Positions 45,398 through 54,722 of a stretch of 64,000 nt of DNA are shown here, in pieces. The stretch lies in assembly GCF_011516825.1 (NCBI RefSeq), contig NZ_WOTA01000020.1, positions 1-64,000 on the forward strand, written 5' to 3'. This stretch comes from Acetobacter oeni. Its GTDB lineage: Bacteria > Pseudomonadota > Alphaproteobacteria > Acetobacterales > Acetobacteraceae. A model generated the notes under the pieces. The model saw nothing but the letters and a program-made list of their open reading frames with translations. It was not told where the DNA came from and did not search any database. A program made the translations under genes and the position numbers. The first letter of the stretch is position 1. Each line of letters opens with the position of its first letter.

Positions 45398-46578
45398 CCA
45401 CACCGCTCATCAAGGGCTGGTGCCCGGGGGCGCTGCGCCCGATGCTCTCCGGCGACGGGCTTCTTGTCCGTGTTCGCCCGTCCGCCGGGCGGCTGACGCA
45501 AGCACAGGCCAGTGGCATCGCGCATCTGGCCGCGCGCCATGGCAGCGGGCTGATTGACCTGTCAGCACGCGCGAACCTGCAGATCCGTGGCGTCACCGAC
45601 CACACCTATGCCCCGCTTGTCAGCGGGCTCGCGGCGCTAGGCCTGATCGACCCCACGCCCGAGGCCGAAGCACGACGCAATATTGTCGTGACCCCCTATT
45701 GGCAGGCCGGCGACGACACGGCGGAACTGGCCGAACATCTGTCCCGTGTCTTACTGGACGACAGGACACTCACCCTGTCCGGCAAGTTCGGCTTTGCCGT
45801 CGATACCGGCCCCCAACCTGTCCTGCACGACGTTTCCGCCGATATCCGGATCGAACGCGACAGCACGGGCAGCCTTCTCTGCCGCGCCGACGGGGTTGCC
45901 CGTGGTGCGCGGGTCACGCCGGACAGCATGGCGGACGCAGCGCTGACCCTTGTCCGCTGGTTCGTCGCCAGCGGCGGCCGTGGGCGCATGGCCGCACATC
46001 TGGCCAATGGTGCGACGCTACCGGCCACCTTTGCCGCCTGCGAGGCCGCGCCAACGAGGGCCGCCCCCTTTCCAGCCAGTCCCGTTCCAGCCCCTGGTCT
46101 TTCAACAGCAGGCTTCATGATCGGCCTTGCCTTCGGCCAGATGCACGCCCGCACGCTGGCCGCCCTTGCCACGCTCGCGCCCCTGCGCGTCACGCCATGG
46201 CGCATGCTCCTGCTCGAAGGCCAGACACGCGCACCGGATATCTCCGGAATCATCACCCGCCCGGACGATCCCCTGTTGCACGTCGTCGCCTGCACGGGGG
46301 CACCGGCCTGCACCCAGGGCGTGCAACCCACGAGGAAACTGGCGCGCGCGCTGGCGCCGCATATTCCCGCCGGAACGCTGCTGCACCTCTCGGGCTGCAC
46401 GAAAGGTTGTGCTCATCCGGGGCCGGCAGCGCTCACTCTGGCCGCACACGCGCAGGGCTTCGATCTCATCCGGAACGGCACTGCCGCCGCCCCACCCGTC
46501 CGGCGTGGCCTGACGGCCGAACATCTGCTGGCCACCCCCGGGATACTGACAGAAGGTACCGATGCCCCATCTCTATGA
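45394..46578 (+). CDS. cobG: Precorrin-3B synthase
   Basis: The 394-residue enzyme starts at GTG 45394, overlapping the cobN stop as GTGA. It is a sulfite-reductase-like protein with a [4Fe-4S] cluster: the N-terminal RANLQIRGV and the cluster Cys in CTGAPACTQGVQPTRKLA and LSGCTKGCAHPGPAAL. It uses oxygen to convert precorrin-3A to precorrin-3B, marking the aerobic pathway. CobZ, the alternative enzyme, is not present. Confidence 0.94.
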   Translation: MTTPLIKGWCPGALRPMLSGDGLLVRVRPSAGRLTQAQASGIAHLAARHGSGLIDLSARANLQIRGVTDHTYAPLVSGLAALGLIDPTPEAEARRNIVVTPYWQAGDDTAELAEHLSRVLLDDRTLTLSGKFGFAVDTGPQPVLHDVSADIRIERDSTGSLLCRADGVARGARVTPDSMADAALTLVRWFVASGGRGRMAAHLANGATLPATFAACEAAPTRAAPFPASPVPAPGLSTAGFMIGLAFGQMHARTLAALATLAPLRVTPWRMLLLEGQTRAPDISGIITRPDDPLLHVVACTGAPACTQGVQPTRKLARALAPHIPAGTLLHLSGCTKGCAHPGPAALTLAAHAQGFDLIRNGTAAAPPVRRGLTAEHLLATPGILTEGTDAPSL

Positions 46579-47191
46579 AACCGACGGCGCGGCCATCTAC
46601 CGCATGTCCTTCGCCACCATCCGCGCGGAAGCCGATCTGGCCCGTTTCACACCTGAGGAAGAGGTCGTCGCTGTCAGGATGATCCATGCGGCCGGCATGG
46701 TCGGTCTCGAACAGCACATCGCCTTTTCACCCAACATGACGGTCGTGGCCCGTGCGGCGCTGGAGTCCGGGGCACCGATCCTGTGCGACGCGCGCATGGT
46801 CAGCGAGGGCATCACCCGCGCGCGCCTGCCATCCGCCAATGAGGTGATCTGCACGCTGAACGACCCCCGTGTTGTCGATCTGGCCCGCGCCATGAGCAAC
46901 ACCCGCTCGGCTGCGGCGCTGGAACTGTGGCGGCCCCACCTGTCCGGCGCGGTGGTGGCCATCGGCAATGCGCCCACCGCCCTGTTTCATCTTCTCAATA
47001 TGCTGGAAGATCCCGCCTGCCCCCGACCGGGGGCGATCATCGGTTGCCCGGTCGGTTTTGTCGGCGCGGCGGAATCGAAGGACGCGCTGATGGCGACCCT
47101 CCCGGTTCCCGCGCTGACGGTCCGGGGGCGGCTGGGCGGTTCGGCAATCACGGTCGCGGCCCTCAACGCGCTGGCCAGCCGGAAGGAATAG
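46562..47191 (+). CDS. cobH: Precorrin-8X methylmutase
   Basis: The 209-residue enzyme moves the methyl group from C-11 to C-12 to give hydrogenobyrinic acid. It has ARFTPEEEVVAVRMIHAAGMVGLEQHIAF with the active-site His, ILCDARMVSEGITRARLP and PRPGAIIGCPVGFVGAAESKDAL. It overlaps cobG by 17 bases. Confidence 0.95.
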   Translation: MPHLYETDGAAIYRMSFATIRAEADLARFTPEEEVVAVRMIHAAGMVGLEQHIAFSPNMTVVARAALESGAPILCDARMVSEGITRARLPSANEVICTLNDPRVVDLARAMSNTRSAAALELWRPHLSGAVVAIGNAPTALFHLLNMLEDPACPRPGAIIGCPVGFVGAAESKDALMATLPVPALTVRGRLGGSAITVAALNALASRKE

Positions 47192-47195
47192 ACGC

Positions 47196-48002
47196 GTGTC
47201 CGACAGAGTTATACCCGACAGCGTCACACAAGGCTGTCCCGCACAGGGACGTCCCACATCGGGAAGAATCATCTGTGCCGGCCTCGGCCCCGGTGACCCG
47301 GAACTGATGAGCGTGCGGGCCGACCGCCTGATCCGCTCGGCCTGCCATGTGGCCTATTTCCGCAAGGCCGGACGCGCCGGACAGGCACGGCGGATTGTCG
47401 AAGGGATGCTGGCGCCCGGTGTTATCGAACATCCGATGGAATATCCCGTGACCACTGAACTGCCGGTGGACAGCCCCGCCTACCGCGACGCACTGGCAGG
47501 CTTTTACGATTCATGGGCTGCCCGTCTGACCGATCTGGCACGCACTCAGGACGTCGTGGTGCTGTGTGAGGGTGATCCGTTCTTCTACGGCTCCTTCATG
47601 CATCTTCACACACGGCTGCAAGGACACGTCGCGCTGGAGGTCGTCCCCGGTATGACCGGTATGACCGGTTGCTGGAATGTCACCGGCATCCCCATCACCT
47701 GGGGCGATGACGTGCTGACCGTGCTGACCGGCACGATGCCGGAAGCCGAACTGATACGGCACATGCAGGCGACCGACGCGCTGGTCGTGATGAAAACCGG
47801 CCGGAACCTGCCCAGGGTGCGGAGTGCCCTCGCCCTCACGGGGCGGCTGGAGGAGGCGTGGCTGATTGAGCGCGGCACGATGCCCGGTCAGCGTGTGATC
47901 CGGCTTGCCGAAGCCCACGATGACGACTGCCCCTATTTCGCAATCGTGCTGGTCCACGGGCATGGCCGCCGCCCCGAAAGGGCACAGGGAGACGAACCAT
48001 GA
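47196..48002 (+). CDS. cobI: Precorrin-2 C(20)-methyltransferase
   Basis: The 268-residue protein starts at GTG 47196. After a polar lead of about 25 residues comes IICAGLGPGDPELMSVRADRLI. VVLCEGDPFFYGSFMHLHTRL and VVPGMTGMTGCWNVTGIPI are the SAM-binding and specificity segments of CobI. It methylates precorrin-2 at C-20. It overlaps cobJ by four bases. Confidence 0.94.
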   Translation: MSDRVIPDSVTQGCPAQGRPTSGRIICAGLGPGDPELMSVRADRLIRSACHVAYFRKAGRAGQARRIVEGMLAPGVIEHPMEYPVTTELPVDSPAYRDALAGFYDSWAARLTDLARTQDVVVLCEGDPFFYGSFMHLHTRLQGHVALEVVPGMTGMTGCWNVTGIPITWGDDVLTVLTGTMPEAELIRHMQATDALVVMKTGRNLPRVRSALALTGRLEEAWLIERGTMPGQRVIRLAEAHDDDCPYFAIVLVHGHGRRPERAQGDEP

Positions 48003-48733
48003 GCGGCATGCTGGTCGTCGCCGGCCTCGGTCCCGGCGGCGAGGCGCTGATCACGCCGGAGGTGTCCCTCGCGCTGGCCGGGGCGACCGACGTTGTCGGC
48101 TATATCCCCTATGTGGCGCGCATCCCCGTCCGGGAAGGCCTGACACTACACGCCACGGACAATCGGGCGGAACTGGCGCGGGCGACCCACGCGCTGGAAC
48201 TGGCGGCGGACGGACGGAGAGTTGTCGTCGTCTCGTCGGGTGACCCCGGTGTGTTCGCCATGGCCTCTGCCGTGTTCGAAGCGATGGAGCAGACACCGCA
48301 TCTGGTGTCCGTGACCGTCCAGATCCTGCCCGGCATCACGGCCATGCTGGCCGCCGCCGCGCGTGTCGGCTCACCACTGGGCCATGATTTCTGCACAATC
48401 AACCTGTCGGACAACCTGAAACCCTGGGACATGGTCGAACGGCGTCTGCGCCTTGCCGCGCAGGCGGATTTCGCCATGGCCTTCTACAACCCGCGCTCAG
48501 CCAGTCGCCCGCACCAGTTTGTCCGCGTGCTGGAAATCCTGCGCGAGGAATGCGAACCTGAGCGGCTGATTACCTTCGCCCGCGCCGTGACCACGCCAGA
48601 GGAACGGATCAATGTGACGACACTGGCTGAAGCCCGCGCCGAAATGGCGGACATGCGCACCGTGGTGCTGGTGGGAAACACCGCCACACGCCGGGTCGGA
48701 CGGTATGTTTACACCCCGAGGCAGGCGGGATGA
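47999..48733 (+). CDS. cobJ: Precorrin-3B C(17)-methyltransferase
   Basis: The 244-residue enzyme contracts the ring while methylating C-17. VVAGLGPGGEALITPEVSLALAGATDVVGYIPYVARI opens the tetrapyrrole methylase fold. VVVVSSGDPGVFAMASAVFEAME and DFAMAFYNPRSASRPHQ are typical of CobJ. Its last 25 bases overlap the 3' end of cobK on the other strand. Confidence 0.95.
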   Translation: MSGMLVVAGLGPGGEALITPEVSLALAGATDVVGYIPYVARIPVREGLTLHATDNRAELARATHALELAADGRRVVVVSSGDPGVFAMASAVFEAMEQTPHLVSVTVQILPGITAMLAAAARVGSPLGHDFCTINLSDNLKPWDMVERRLRLAAQADFAMAFYNPRSASRPHQFVRVLEILREECEPERLITFARAVTTPEERINVTTLAEARAEMADMRTVVLVGNTATRRVGRYVYTPRQAG

Positions 48734-49473
48734 GCGGCCACATCGCCTCCGAGCCAGATCATAACGGCTTCAGTGGTGCGTGCCACCGGGCGTGGGGGCA
48801 CCACGGGCCGATCAATCAGAATGACCGGCAGACCCCGCGCGCGCGCGGCCTCCAGCTTGGCCCGCGCACCCATGCCGCCAGCATTCTTGGCCACGACATG
48901 GGTGATACCGTGCGCCTGCATCAGGGCCATATCGCCCTCCCGTGTGAACGGCCCGCGCGCAACGATCACGGTCGCGCGAGGCAGCGGCAGAACAGCGCGG
49001 GGCGGATCGACCAGACGCAGCAGATAGTCATGCCGGGGACAGGCCAGGAACGCGTCGAGCGACTGCCGGCCAATCGCGAGGAACACGCGGGCCGGTGCAT
49101 CGGGCAATGCGGCGACCGCCCCTGCCATATCGGCAACCCTGCACCAGTCATCGCCTTTTTCCGGCCTCCAGGGTGGCCGCTCGAACGCCAGCAGCGGGAG
49201 TCCTGCGACCGCACAGGCTTCAACGGCATTGCAGCTCATCCGGGCGGCGAAGGGGTGGGTGGCGTCGATCACGTGGCTGATTCCCGCCGTGTGCAGATAC
49301 GCCACCAGTCCCTCCACCCCGCCAAACCCACCGACCCGGACCGGCAGGGGCTGAGAAGCAGGCGACGCGGTCCTGCCGGCATAGGAAAAGATGGCATCCA
49401 CCCCGGCTTCGGCCAGAACACGTGCCATCTGGCTGGCTTCGGTAGTACCGCCCAGCAGAAGGACGCGTCTCAT
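48709..49473 (-). CDS. cobK: Precorrin-6A reductase, reversed within the cob operon
   Basis: The 254-residue enzyme reduces precorrin-6A to dihydro-precorrin-6. It has MRRVLLLGGTTEASQMARVLAEAG, VRVGGFGGVEGLVAYL, VIDATHPFAARMSCNAVEA, the VFLAIGRQSLDAF stretch and VVAKNAGGMGARAKLEAAR. It is the only gene on the minus strand inside the long plus-strand run. Its start codon shares two bases with that of cobL, so its promoter must lie inside cobL, and it would be transcribed against the operon. Confidence 0.94.
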   Translation of the reverse strand: MRRVLLLGGTTEASQMARVLAEAGVDAIFSYAGRTASPASQPLPVRVGGFGGVEGLVAYLHTAGISHVIDATHPFAARMSCNAVEACAVAGLPLLAFERPPWRPEKGDDWCRVADMAGAVAALPDAPARVFLAIGRQSLDAFLACPRHDYLLRLVDPPRAVLPLPRATVIVARGPFTREGDMALMQAHGITHVVAKNAGGMGARAKLEAARARGLPVILIDRPVVPPRPVARTTEAVMIWLGGDVAAHPACLGV

Positions 49474-50665
49474 GGCTGACTCCCCTGTTGAACCCTGGCT
49501 TGTGATCATCGGCATTGGTGAAGACGGCATGGCAGGTTTGACCGCCGCACGCCATGCCGATCTGGCCCGTGCGGAGGTGATTTTCGGTGGCCCACGCCAT
49601 CTTGCGCTGGCGGACGCCGGCGACAGGGGTCGTGTCTGGCCGGTGCCCTTCTCAGTCGCACCTGTGCTTGCCGAGCGTGGGCGCAGGGTAGTGGTGGTGG
49701 CCTCGGGTGATCCGTTCTGGTTCGGCGCGGGGACCAGCCTTGCGGCCCGGCTCACTCCGGGCGAGTGGGTGGCCCATCCGGCGCCCTCGACCTTTTCGCT
49801 GGTGGCGAACCGGCTGGGCTGGCCACTGGAGCAGGTGATCTGCCTCGGGCTGCACGCAGCGCCGCTGGAACGGCTGGTCCCGACGCTGAACGCGAACAGG
49901 CGAGCGATCTGCCTGCTGCGTGACGGACAGGCCGTAACCACGCTGGCGCACTGGCTGGTCACACAGGGATTCGGCGCTTCCACGCTCTACGTCATGGAGG
50001 CGCTGGGCGGCCCAGGCGAGCGCATCCGCCACGTTGTCGCAACCGATTTCGCCTTCACGGATGTCGCCGCCCCGGTTGCCGTCGCCATCGCCCTGTCAGG
50101 GCCACCGGGATCGGGCCGGGCCCCGGGCCTTCCCGACGCCACATTCCTCCATGACGGACAGATCACCAAACGTCCGGTCCGCGCGCTCACCCTCGCCACC
50201 CTTGCGCCGCGGCACGGCGAAATCCTGTGGGATCTTGGGGCGGGATCGGGATCGGTCTCGGCGGAGTGGTGCCTGAGTGGTGGACAGGCCATCGCGGTCG
50301 AACGCCGTACTGACCGCGCCACGACCATACGCGCCAATGCACAGGCCCTGGGTCTGGAGCACATCCTCAAGGTGGTGGAGGGCGACACTACGGCGGTTCT
50401 GGCCCACCTGCCCCGGCCTGATGCCGTTTTCATTGGAGGAGGCGCCGATCAGGCGCTGCTGGATCGTCTGTGGACCGTGCTGCCACCCGGCGTCCGGATC
50501 GTCGCCAACGGCGTCACACTGGAGACCGAAGCATTGCTGGCCACATGGCATGGGCAGAAAGGGGGCGAACTGTTGCGCATCGAACTGGCAACCGCCGCTC
50601 CGCTGGGAGCGATGCGCGGCTGGCGGCCTGCGCGGCCGGTCGTGCAATGGAGTGTGACACGATGA
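49472..50665 (+). CDS. cobL: Precorrin-6Y C(5,15)-methyltransferase (decarboxylating)
   Basis: The 397-residue protein fuses two enzymes. The CbiE-like N-terminal half begins WLVIIGIGEDGMAGLTAARHADLARAEVIFGG with VVVVASGDPFWFGAG. The CbiT-like C-terminal half has the SAM motif LWDLGAGSGSVSAEWCLSGGQAIAVERR and PDAVFIGGGADQALLD. It methylates C-5 and C-15 and removes the C-12 acetate carboxyl. It starts at ATG 49472, back to back with cobK. Confidence 0.95.
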   Translation: MADSPVEPWLVIIGIGEDGMAGLTAARHADLARAEVIFGGPRHLALADAGDRGRVWPVPFSVAPVLAERGRRVVVVASGDPFWFGAGTSLAARLTPGEWVAHPAPSTFSLVANRLGWPLEQVICLGLHAAPLERLVPTLNANRRAICLLRDGQAVTTLAHWLVTQGFGASTLYVMEALGGPGERIRHVVATDFAFTDVAAPVAVAIALSGPPGSGRAPGLPDATFLHDGQITKRPVRALTLATLAPRHGEILWDLGAGSGSVSAEWCLSGGQAIAVERRTDRATTIRANAQALGLEHILKVVEGDTTAVLAHLPRPDAVFIGGGADQALLDRLWTVLPPGVRIVANGVTLETEALLATWHGQKGGELLRIELATAAPLGAMRGWRPARPVVQWSVTR

Positions 50666-51108
50666 CAGAAAGCCCCATGACAGGCGATCCCGGCCGTCAT
50701 CCCCTCCCCTCCGGGCTTCTGAAAAATCCCCTGCGGATCGCGGGTTTCGGCTTCCGGCGCACTGCCAGCCTTGCCTCTCTCCGCGATGCCCTTGCGGCGG
50801 CGGGTGGGGGCAGAGAGCTCGACGCCCTGGCCACGATCACGGAAAAAGCCTCTTCACCCGCCTTACAGGCACTGGCACGGGAACTTGGCCTGCCCATCCA
50901 CGGACTGGCGCGTGAAACACTGGAACATGTCAGCACGCCAACCCGTTCCCACCGTGTCATGGCCGGTTACGGAACCGGCAGCATTGCCGAGGCGGCGGCT
51001 CTGGTCGCGGCCGGACCGGGCGCATGTCTGCTTGCGCCACGCGCGGTCTCATCCGACGGAATGGCGGTGGCGGCGATTGCCAGAAACGCGAGGAGGACCA
51101 GCGAATGA
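50662..51108 (+). CDS. cobE: CobE/GbiG C-terminal-like cobalamin biosynthesis protein
   Basis: From [16 protein letters not shown] the protein has 148 residues. [24 protein letters not shown], then [29 protein letters not shown], and [26 protein letters not shown] match CobE, which resembles the C-terminal domain of CbiG. Its exact role in the aerobic pathway is not established. It is coupled to cobL and cobM by ATGA overlaps. Confidence 0.9.
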   Translation: MTESPMTGDPGRHPLPSGLLKNPLRIAGFGFRRTASLASLRDALAAAGGGRELDALATITEKASSPALQALARELGLPIHGLARETLEHVSTPTRSHRVMAGYGTGSIAEAAALVAAGPGACLLAPRAVSSDGMAVAAIARNARRTSE

Positions 51109-51890
51109 CCGTTCACTTCATCGGCGCCGGACCGGGTGCGCCGGATCTCATCACCTTGCGTGGACGAAATCTGATCGCGGCAAGTCCTGTCTGCCTTTAT
51201 GCCGGATCTCTGGTGCCGGATGCGCTGCTCGACCACTGCCCCCCCGGCGCGCGCATCGTCAACACAGCGCCACTGTCGCTTGACGCGATCGTCGTCGAGA
51301 TCGTGGCAGCGCATGACGCGGGCCAGGATGTCGCGCGGCTGCATTCGGGCGACCTGTCGGTGTGGTCCGCCATGGGGGAACAACTGCGCCGCCTGCGCGC
51401 GCTGGGCATTCCCTATGACATAACGCCCGGCGTGCCGTCCTTCGCCGCCGCTGCCGCCGCGCTGGGTGCGGAACTGACTCTGCCGGGTGTTGCGCAGTCG
51501 GTCGTGTTGACACGCACATCGGGCCGCGCCACCCCCATGCCACCCGGCGAAACCCTTGCTGCCTTCGCCACAACCGGTGCGACACTGGCGATCCATCTGT
51601 CGATCCATGTGCTGGACCGCGTCCTTGCCGAACTGACCCTGCATTATGGGGCCGATTGCCCTGTTGCCGTAGTGTGGCGCGCCAGCTGGCCGGACGAGCG
51701 CATCGTCCACGCGACACTCGGCACGCTGGAAGCCGCGCTGGCCAGCGAACTGGAACGTACCGCGCTGATTCTGGTTGGACGTGCGCTCGGAGCCAGCGAC
51801 TTTGCGGAAAGCCGCCTTTACGCCGGCGATTATGACCGCCGTTTCCGTCCTGTCGGCACCATGCCCCGCTTTCCGGATGAGGCCGAATGA
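51105..51890 (+). CDS. cobM: Precorrin-4 C(11)-methyltransferase
   Basis: The 261-residue enzyme starts [56 protein letters not shown] and [41 protein letters not shown] are diagnostic of CobM/CbiF. It methylates precorrin-4 at C-11. Four-base overlaps link it to cobE and cobB. Confidence 0.95.
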   Translation: MTVHFIGAGPGAPDLITLRGRNLIAASPVCLYAGSLVPDALLDHCPPGARIVNTAPLSLDAIVVEIVAAHDAGQDVARLHSGDLSVWSAMGEQLRRLRALGIPYDITPGVPSFAAAAAALGAELTLPGVAQSVVLTRTSGRATPMPPGETLAAFATTGATLAIHLSIHVLDRVLAELTLHYGADCPVAVVWRASWPDERIVHATLGTLEAALASELERTALILVGRALGASDFAESRLYAGDYDRRFRPVGTMPRFPDEAE

Positions 51891-53212
51891 AGAGTCCTGA
51901 AACGATCTGTCCCGGTCTTATCATTTCCGCCCCGGCTTCCGGCGCGGGCAAGACCATGGTCACGCTGGGACTTCTGGCCGCCCTGCGCGCGCACGGGTTG
52001 ACGGTGCAGCCGTTCAAGAATGGTCCCGATTACATCGATCCGGCGTTTCATTCGGCCGCATCGGGGCGTCCGTCGGTCAATCTCGATACATGGGCCATGT
52101 CGGAGGAACGGATCGCGGGTCTGATCGGAGCGCGGACGGATGCGGATCTGATCATTGCCGAGGGTTCGATGGGGCTGTTTGATGGCGTGGCGTCGGCAGG
52201 CGAGACCGGGAACGGATCGAGCGCGGATCTGGCAGCGCTGACGGGATGGCCGGTCGTGCTGGTGCTGGATGTGTCCGGCCAGGCCCAGTCGGCCGCCGCC
52301 ATCGCCCATGGCTTCGCCACGCTGTCATCCGGGGTGCGGCTGGCTGGCGTGATTCTCAACCGCGTCGCCAGCCCGCGCCACGAAGCGCTGATCCGCACGG
52401 GCATGAAGGATGCTGGCATACGCGTACTGGGCGCCCTGCCCCGACGCGCGACCATGACCCTGCCCGAACGGCATCTTGGTCTGGTGCAGGCCGAAGAACA
52501 GCCGCAGCTTGCCGCGCTGCTGGACGATCTTGGCATTTTCATCACCGCGCATACGAATATTGATGAGATCGTGACGCTGGCCGCCGGCTCCGTCGGTGCC
52601 CGGGCTCCGGCGATGGCGTTACCGCCGCCCGGCAATCGTGTAGCACTAGCCCGCGATGCCGCCTTTTCGTTCGTGTACCCGCATTTGCTTGAGGGATGGC
52701 GCACGGCGGGGGCGGAAATCGTGCCCTTCTCGCCGCTTGCCGACGAAGCTCCCGCTCCGGACGCCGATGCCTGCTGGATTCCCGGTGGCTATCCTGAACT
52801 TCATGCCGGCACGCTCGCCGCCGCCCATCGTTTCCGCGATGGCCTGCAACGCTTCGCCGCGCACAAGCCGGTGCATGGCGAGTGCGGCGGCTACATGGCG
52901 ATGGGCGTGGGACTGGTCGACGCACAGGGCATCCGGCATGCCATGGCAGGCCTGCTGGGGCTGGAAACCTCCTTCGCGCAGAGGCGCATACACCTGGGCT
53001 ACCGGCTGGCCACGCTTCACGCGCCGATTCCCGGATATGACGCAGGGCAGCAGCTGCGTGGGCATGAATTCCATTACGCCACCATCACCCGGCAGCGTGA
53101 CGAAATGCTTGCGCACACCCTCGACGCCAATGGCACCCGCGTCTCCGAAGCCGGATCGCGGCGTGGCCGGGCCACCGGCACCTTCTTTCACCTGATCGCG
53201 CCCGCGACATGA
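51887..53212 (+). CDS. cobB: Hydrogenobyrinic acid a,c-diamide synthase
   Basis: The 441-residue enzyme amidates the a and c side chains with glutamine and ATP. It has the P-loop [21 protein letters not shown], the substrate segment [18 protein letters not shown] and the amidotransferase Cys in [12 protein letters not shown]. The C-terminal GHEFHYATI and [13 protein letters not shown] are also typical. It is linked to cobA by a 4-base overlap. Confidence 0.95.
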   Translation: MKSPETICPGLIISAPASGAGKTMVTLGLLAALRAHGLTVQPFKNGPDYIDPAFHSAASGRPSVNLDTWAMSEERIAGLIGARTDADLIIAEGSMGLFDGVASAGETGNGSSADLAALTGWPVVLVLDVSGQAQSAAAIAHGFATLSSGVRLAGVILNRVASPRHEALIRTGMKDAGIRVLGALPRRATMTLPERHLGLVQAEEQPQLAALLDDLGIFITAHTNIDEIVTLAAGSVGARAPAMALPPPGNRVALARDAAFSFVYPHLLEGWRTAGAEIVPFSPLADEAPAPDADACWIPGGYPELHAGTLAAAHRFRDGLQRFAAHKPVHGECGGYMAMGVGLVDAQGIRHAMAGLLGLETSFAQRRIHLGYRLATLHAPIPGYDAGQQLRGHEFHYATITRQRDEMLAHTLDANGTRVSEAGSRRGRATGTFFHLIAPAT

Positions 53213-53946
53213 GCGGCTTTGTCTCCTTCGTCTCCTCCGGTCCAGGCGATCCCGAACTTCTGACGCTAAAGGCCGTGGCGCGCCTGCAGGCCGCCGACGT
53301 CATCCTGTTCGACGACCTGTCCTCAGGACCTGTCCTCGCCCACGCCCGTTCCGATGCGGATGTCATCAGCGTCGGCAAACGGGCTGGCCGACCGTCGCCC
53401 CGGCAGGACAGCATCAACCGCCTGATGATGGATTATGCGACGACCGGCGCGCGTGTTGTCCGCCTGAAATCCGGTGACGCGGGCATTTTCGGTCGGCTGG
53501 AAGAGGAAATCACGGCACTGGAGGCCGCCGGTATCGGTTACGAGATCATCCCTGGCGTGCCGTCCGCCTGTGCCGCGGCCGCAGCCGCTGGCATCCCGCT
53601 CAGCCGCCGGCTGACCTCCCGCCGTGTCCAGTTCGTGACCGGCCACGATGTCACCGGGGATCTGCCCGAAGAGCTGAACATGGCGGCACTAGCCGATCCG
53701 GACGCCACAACGGCTGTCTTCATGGGGAAGCGCACCTTTCCGAAGCTGGCCGCGCGCCTGCTCGCTGCCGGACTGCCGGGTGACACCCCCGCTCTTCTGG
53801 CCGAGGCGGTAAGCCACCCGGAACAGCGTCTTCTGTACACCACGGTCGCCGAACTGGCCGGAATGCTCGCCACCCACCACAGCAGCGCGCCGGCACTCAT
53901 CCTCTACGGCGCGCTGAATGGGCAACCGGGTGGAGGCCGACCATGA
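53209..53946 (+). CDS. cobA: Uroporphyrinogen-III C-methyltransferase
   Basis: The 245-residue SUMT makes precorrin-2, the branch point from haem. It has SSGPGDPELLTLKAVARLQAADVILFDDL, VISVGKRAGRPSPRQDSINRLM, VVRLKSGDAGIFGRLEEEI and TGHDVTGDLPEELNMAALAD. No CysG-type dehydrogenase/ferrochelatase part is fused to it, as in aerobic producers. Confidence 0.95.
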   Translation: MSGFVSFVSSGPGDPELLTLKAVARLQAADVILFDDLSSGPVLAHARSDADVISVGKRAGRPSPRQDSINRLMMDYATTGARVVRLKSGDAGIFGRLEEEITALEAAGIGYEIIPGVPSACAAAAAAGIPLSRRLTSRRVQFVTGHDVTGDLPEELNMAALADPDATTAVFMGKRTFPKLAARLLAAGLPGDTPALLAEAVSHPEQRLLYTTVAELAGMLATHHSSAPALILYGALNGQPGGGRP

Positions 53947-54722
53947 TCGATCTGGTTCTTGTCGGCATCGGCACGGGAAATCCCGAACATCTTACCCTGC
54001 AGGCCATGCGCGAACTCAACGCGGCGGACCTGATCCTGATACCGCGCAAGGGCGACGACAAGAGCGAACTTGCCGACCTCCGCCGTATCATCTGCGCGCA
54101 GGTTCTCACCAACCCGGCGATCCGTGTCGCCGAATTTGACATGCCGCGCCGCAACACGACCGATCCTGAGTATCACAGGGGAGTTACACAGTGGCACGAT
54201 GCCGTCGCCACAGTGTGGACGGACGCGATCCGCACCCACCTGCCACGAGGCGGCACCGTCGCGCTGCTCGTCTGGGGCGATCCGGCCCTCTATGACAGCA
54301 CCTTGCGTATTGCCTCCCGGCTCACTCCTGTGCCCTCGGTGCGTAGCATTCCCGGGATCATGTCACTGAACATGCTGGCGGCCGCCCACACCATCACGCT
54401 CAACGCGGTCGGCGCACCGTTTCTCGTCACCACCGGCCGCCAGTTGCGCGACCATGGCTGGCCGCGAGGCGTCGAGACGCTGGTGATCATGCTTGATGGA
54501 GAATGCTCGTTTCAGCATGTCGCTCCCGACAACGTCACCATTTACTGGGGCGCCTATGTCGGCATGAGCGAGCAGGTCCTGCTCTCCGGACCGCTCGCAC
54601 AGACAGGCCCGCGGATTGTGGCCACCCGTGCCGAAGCACGTGCCCGCCATGGCTGGATCATGGACATCTATCTGCTGCGACGGTGTCCACCCGTGGTGAA
54701 GGGATCACAGAAACTCCGATGA
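53943..54722 (+). CDS. cobF: Precorrin-6A synthase (deacetylating)
   Basis: The 259-residue methyltransferase acts at C-1 and releases acetate. It has VLVGIGTGNPEHLTLQAMRELNAADLILIPRKGDDKSELADLRR, LVWGDPALYDSTLRIASRL and PGIMSLNMLAAAHTITLNAVG. CobF is found only in the aerobic pathway, so with cobG it defines the route. It is coupled to cobA and cobC by 4-base overlaps. Confidence 0.95.
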   Translation: MIDLVLVGIGTGNPEHLTLQAMRELNAADLILIPRKGDDKSELADLRRIICAQVLTNPAIRVAEFDMPRRNTTDPEYHRGVTQWHDAVATVWTDAIRTHLPRGGTVALLVWGDPALYDSTLRIASRLTPVPSVRSIPGIMSLNMLAAAHTITLNAVGAPFLVTTGRQLRDHGWPRGVETLVIMLDGECSFQHVAPDNVTIYWGAYVGMSEQVLLSGPLAQTGPRIVATRAEARARHGWIMDIYLLRRCPPVVKGSQKLR

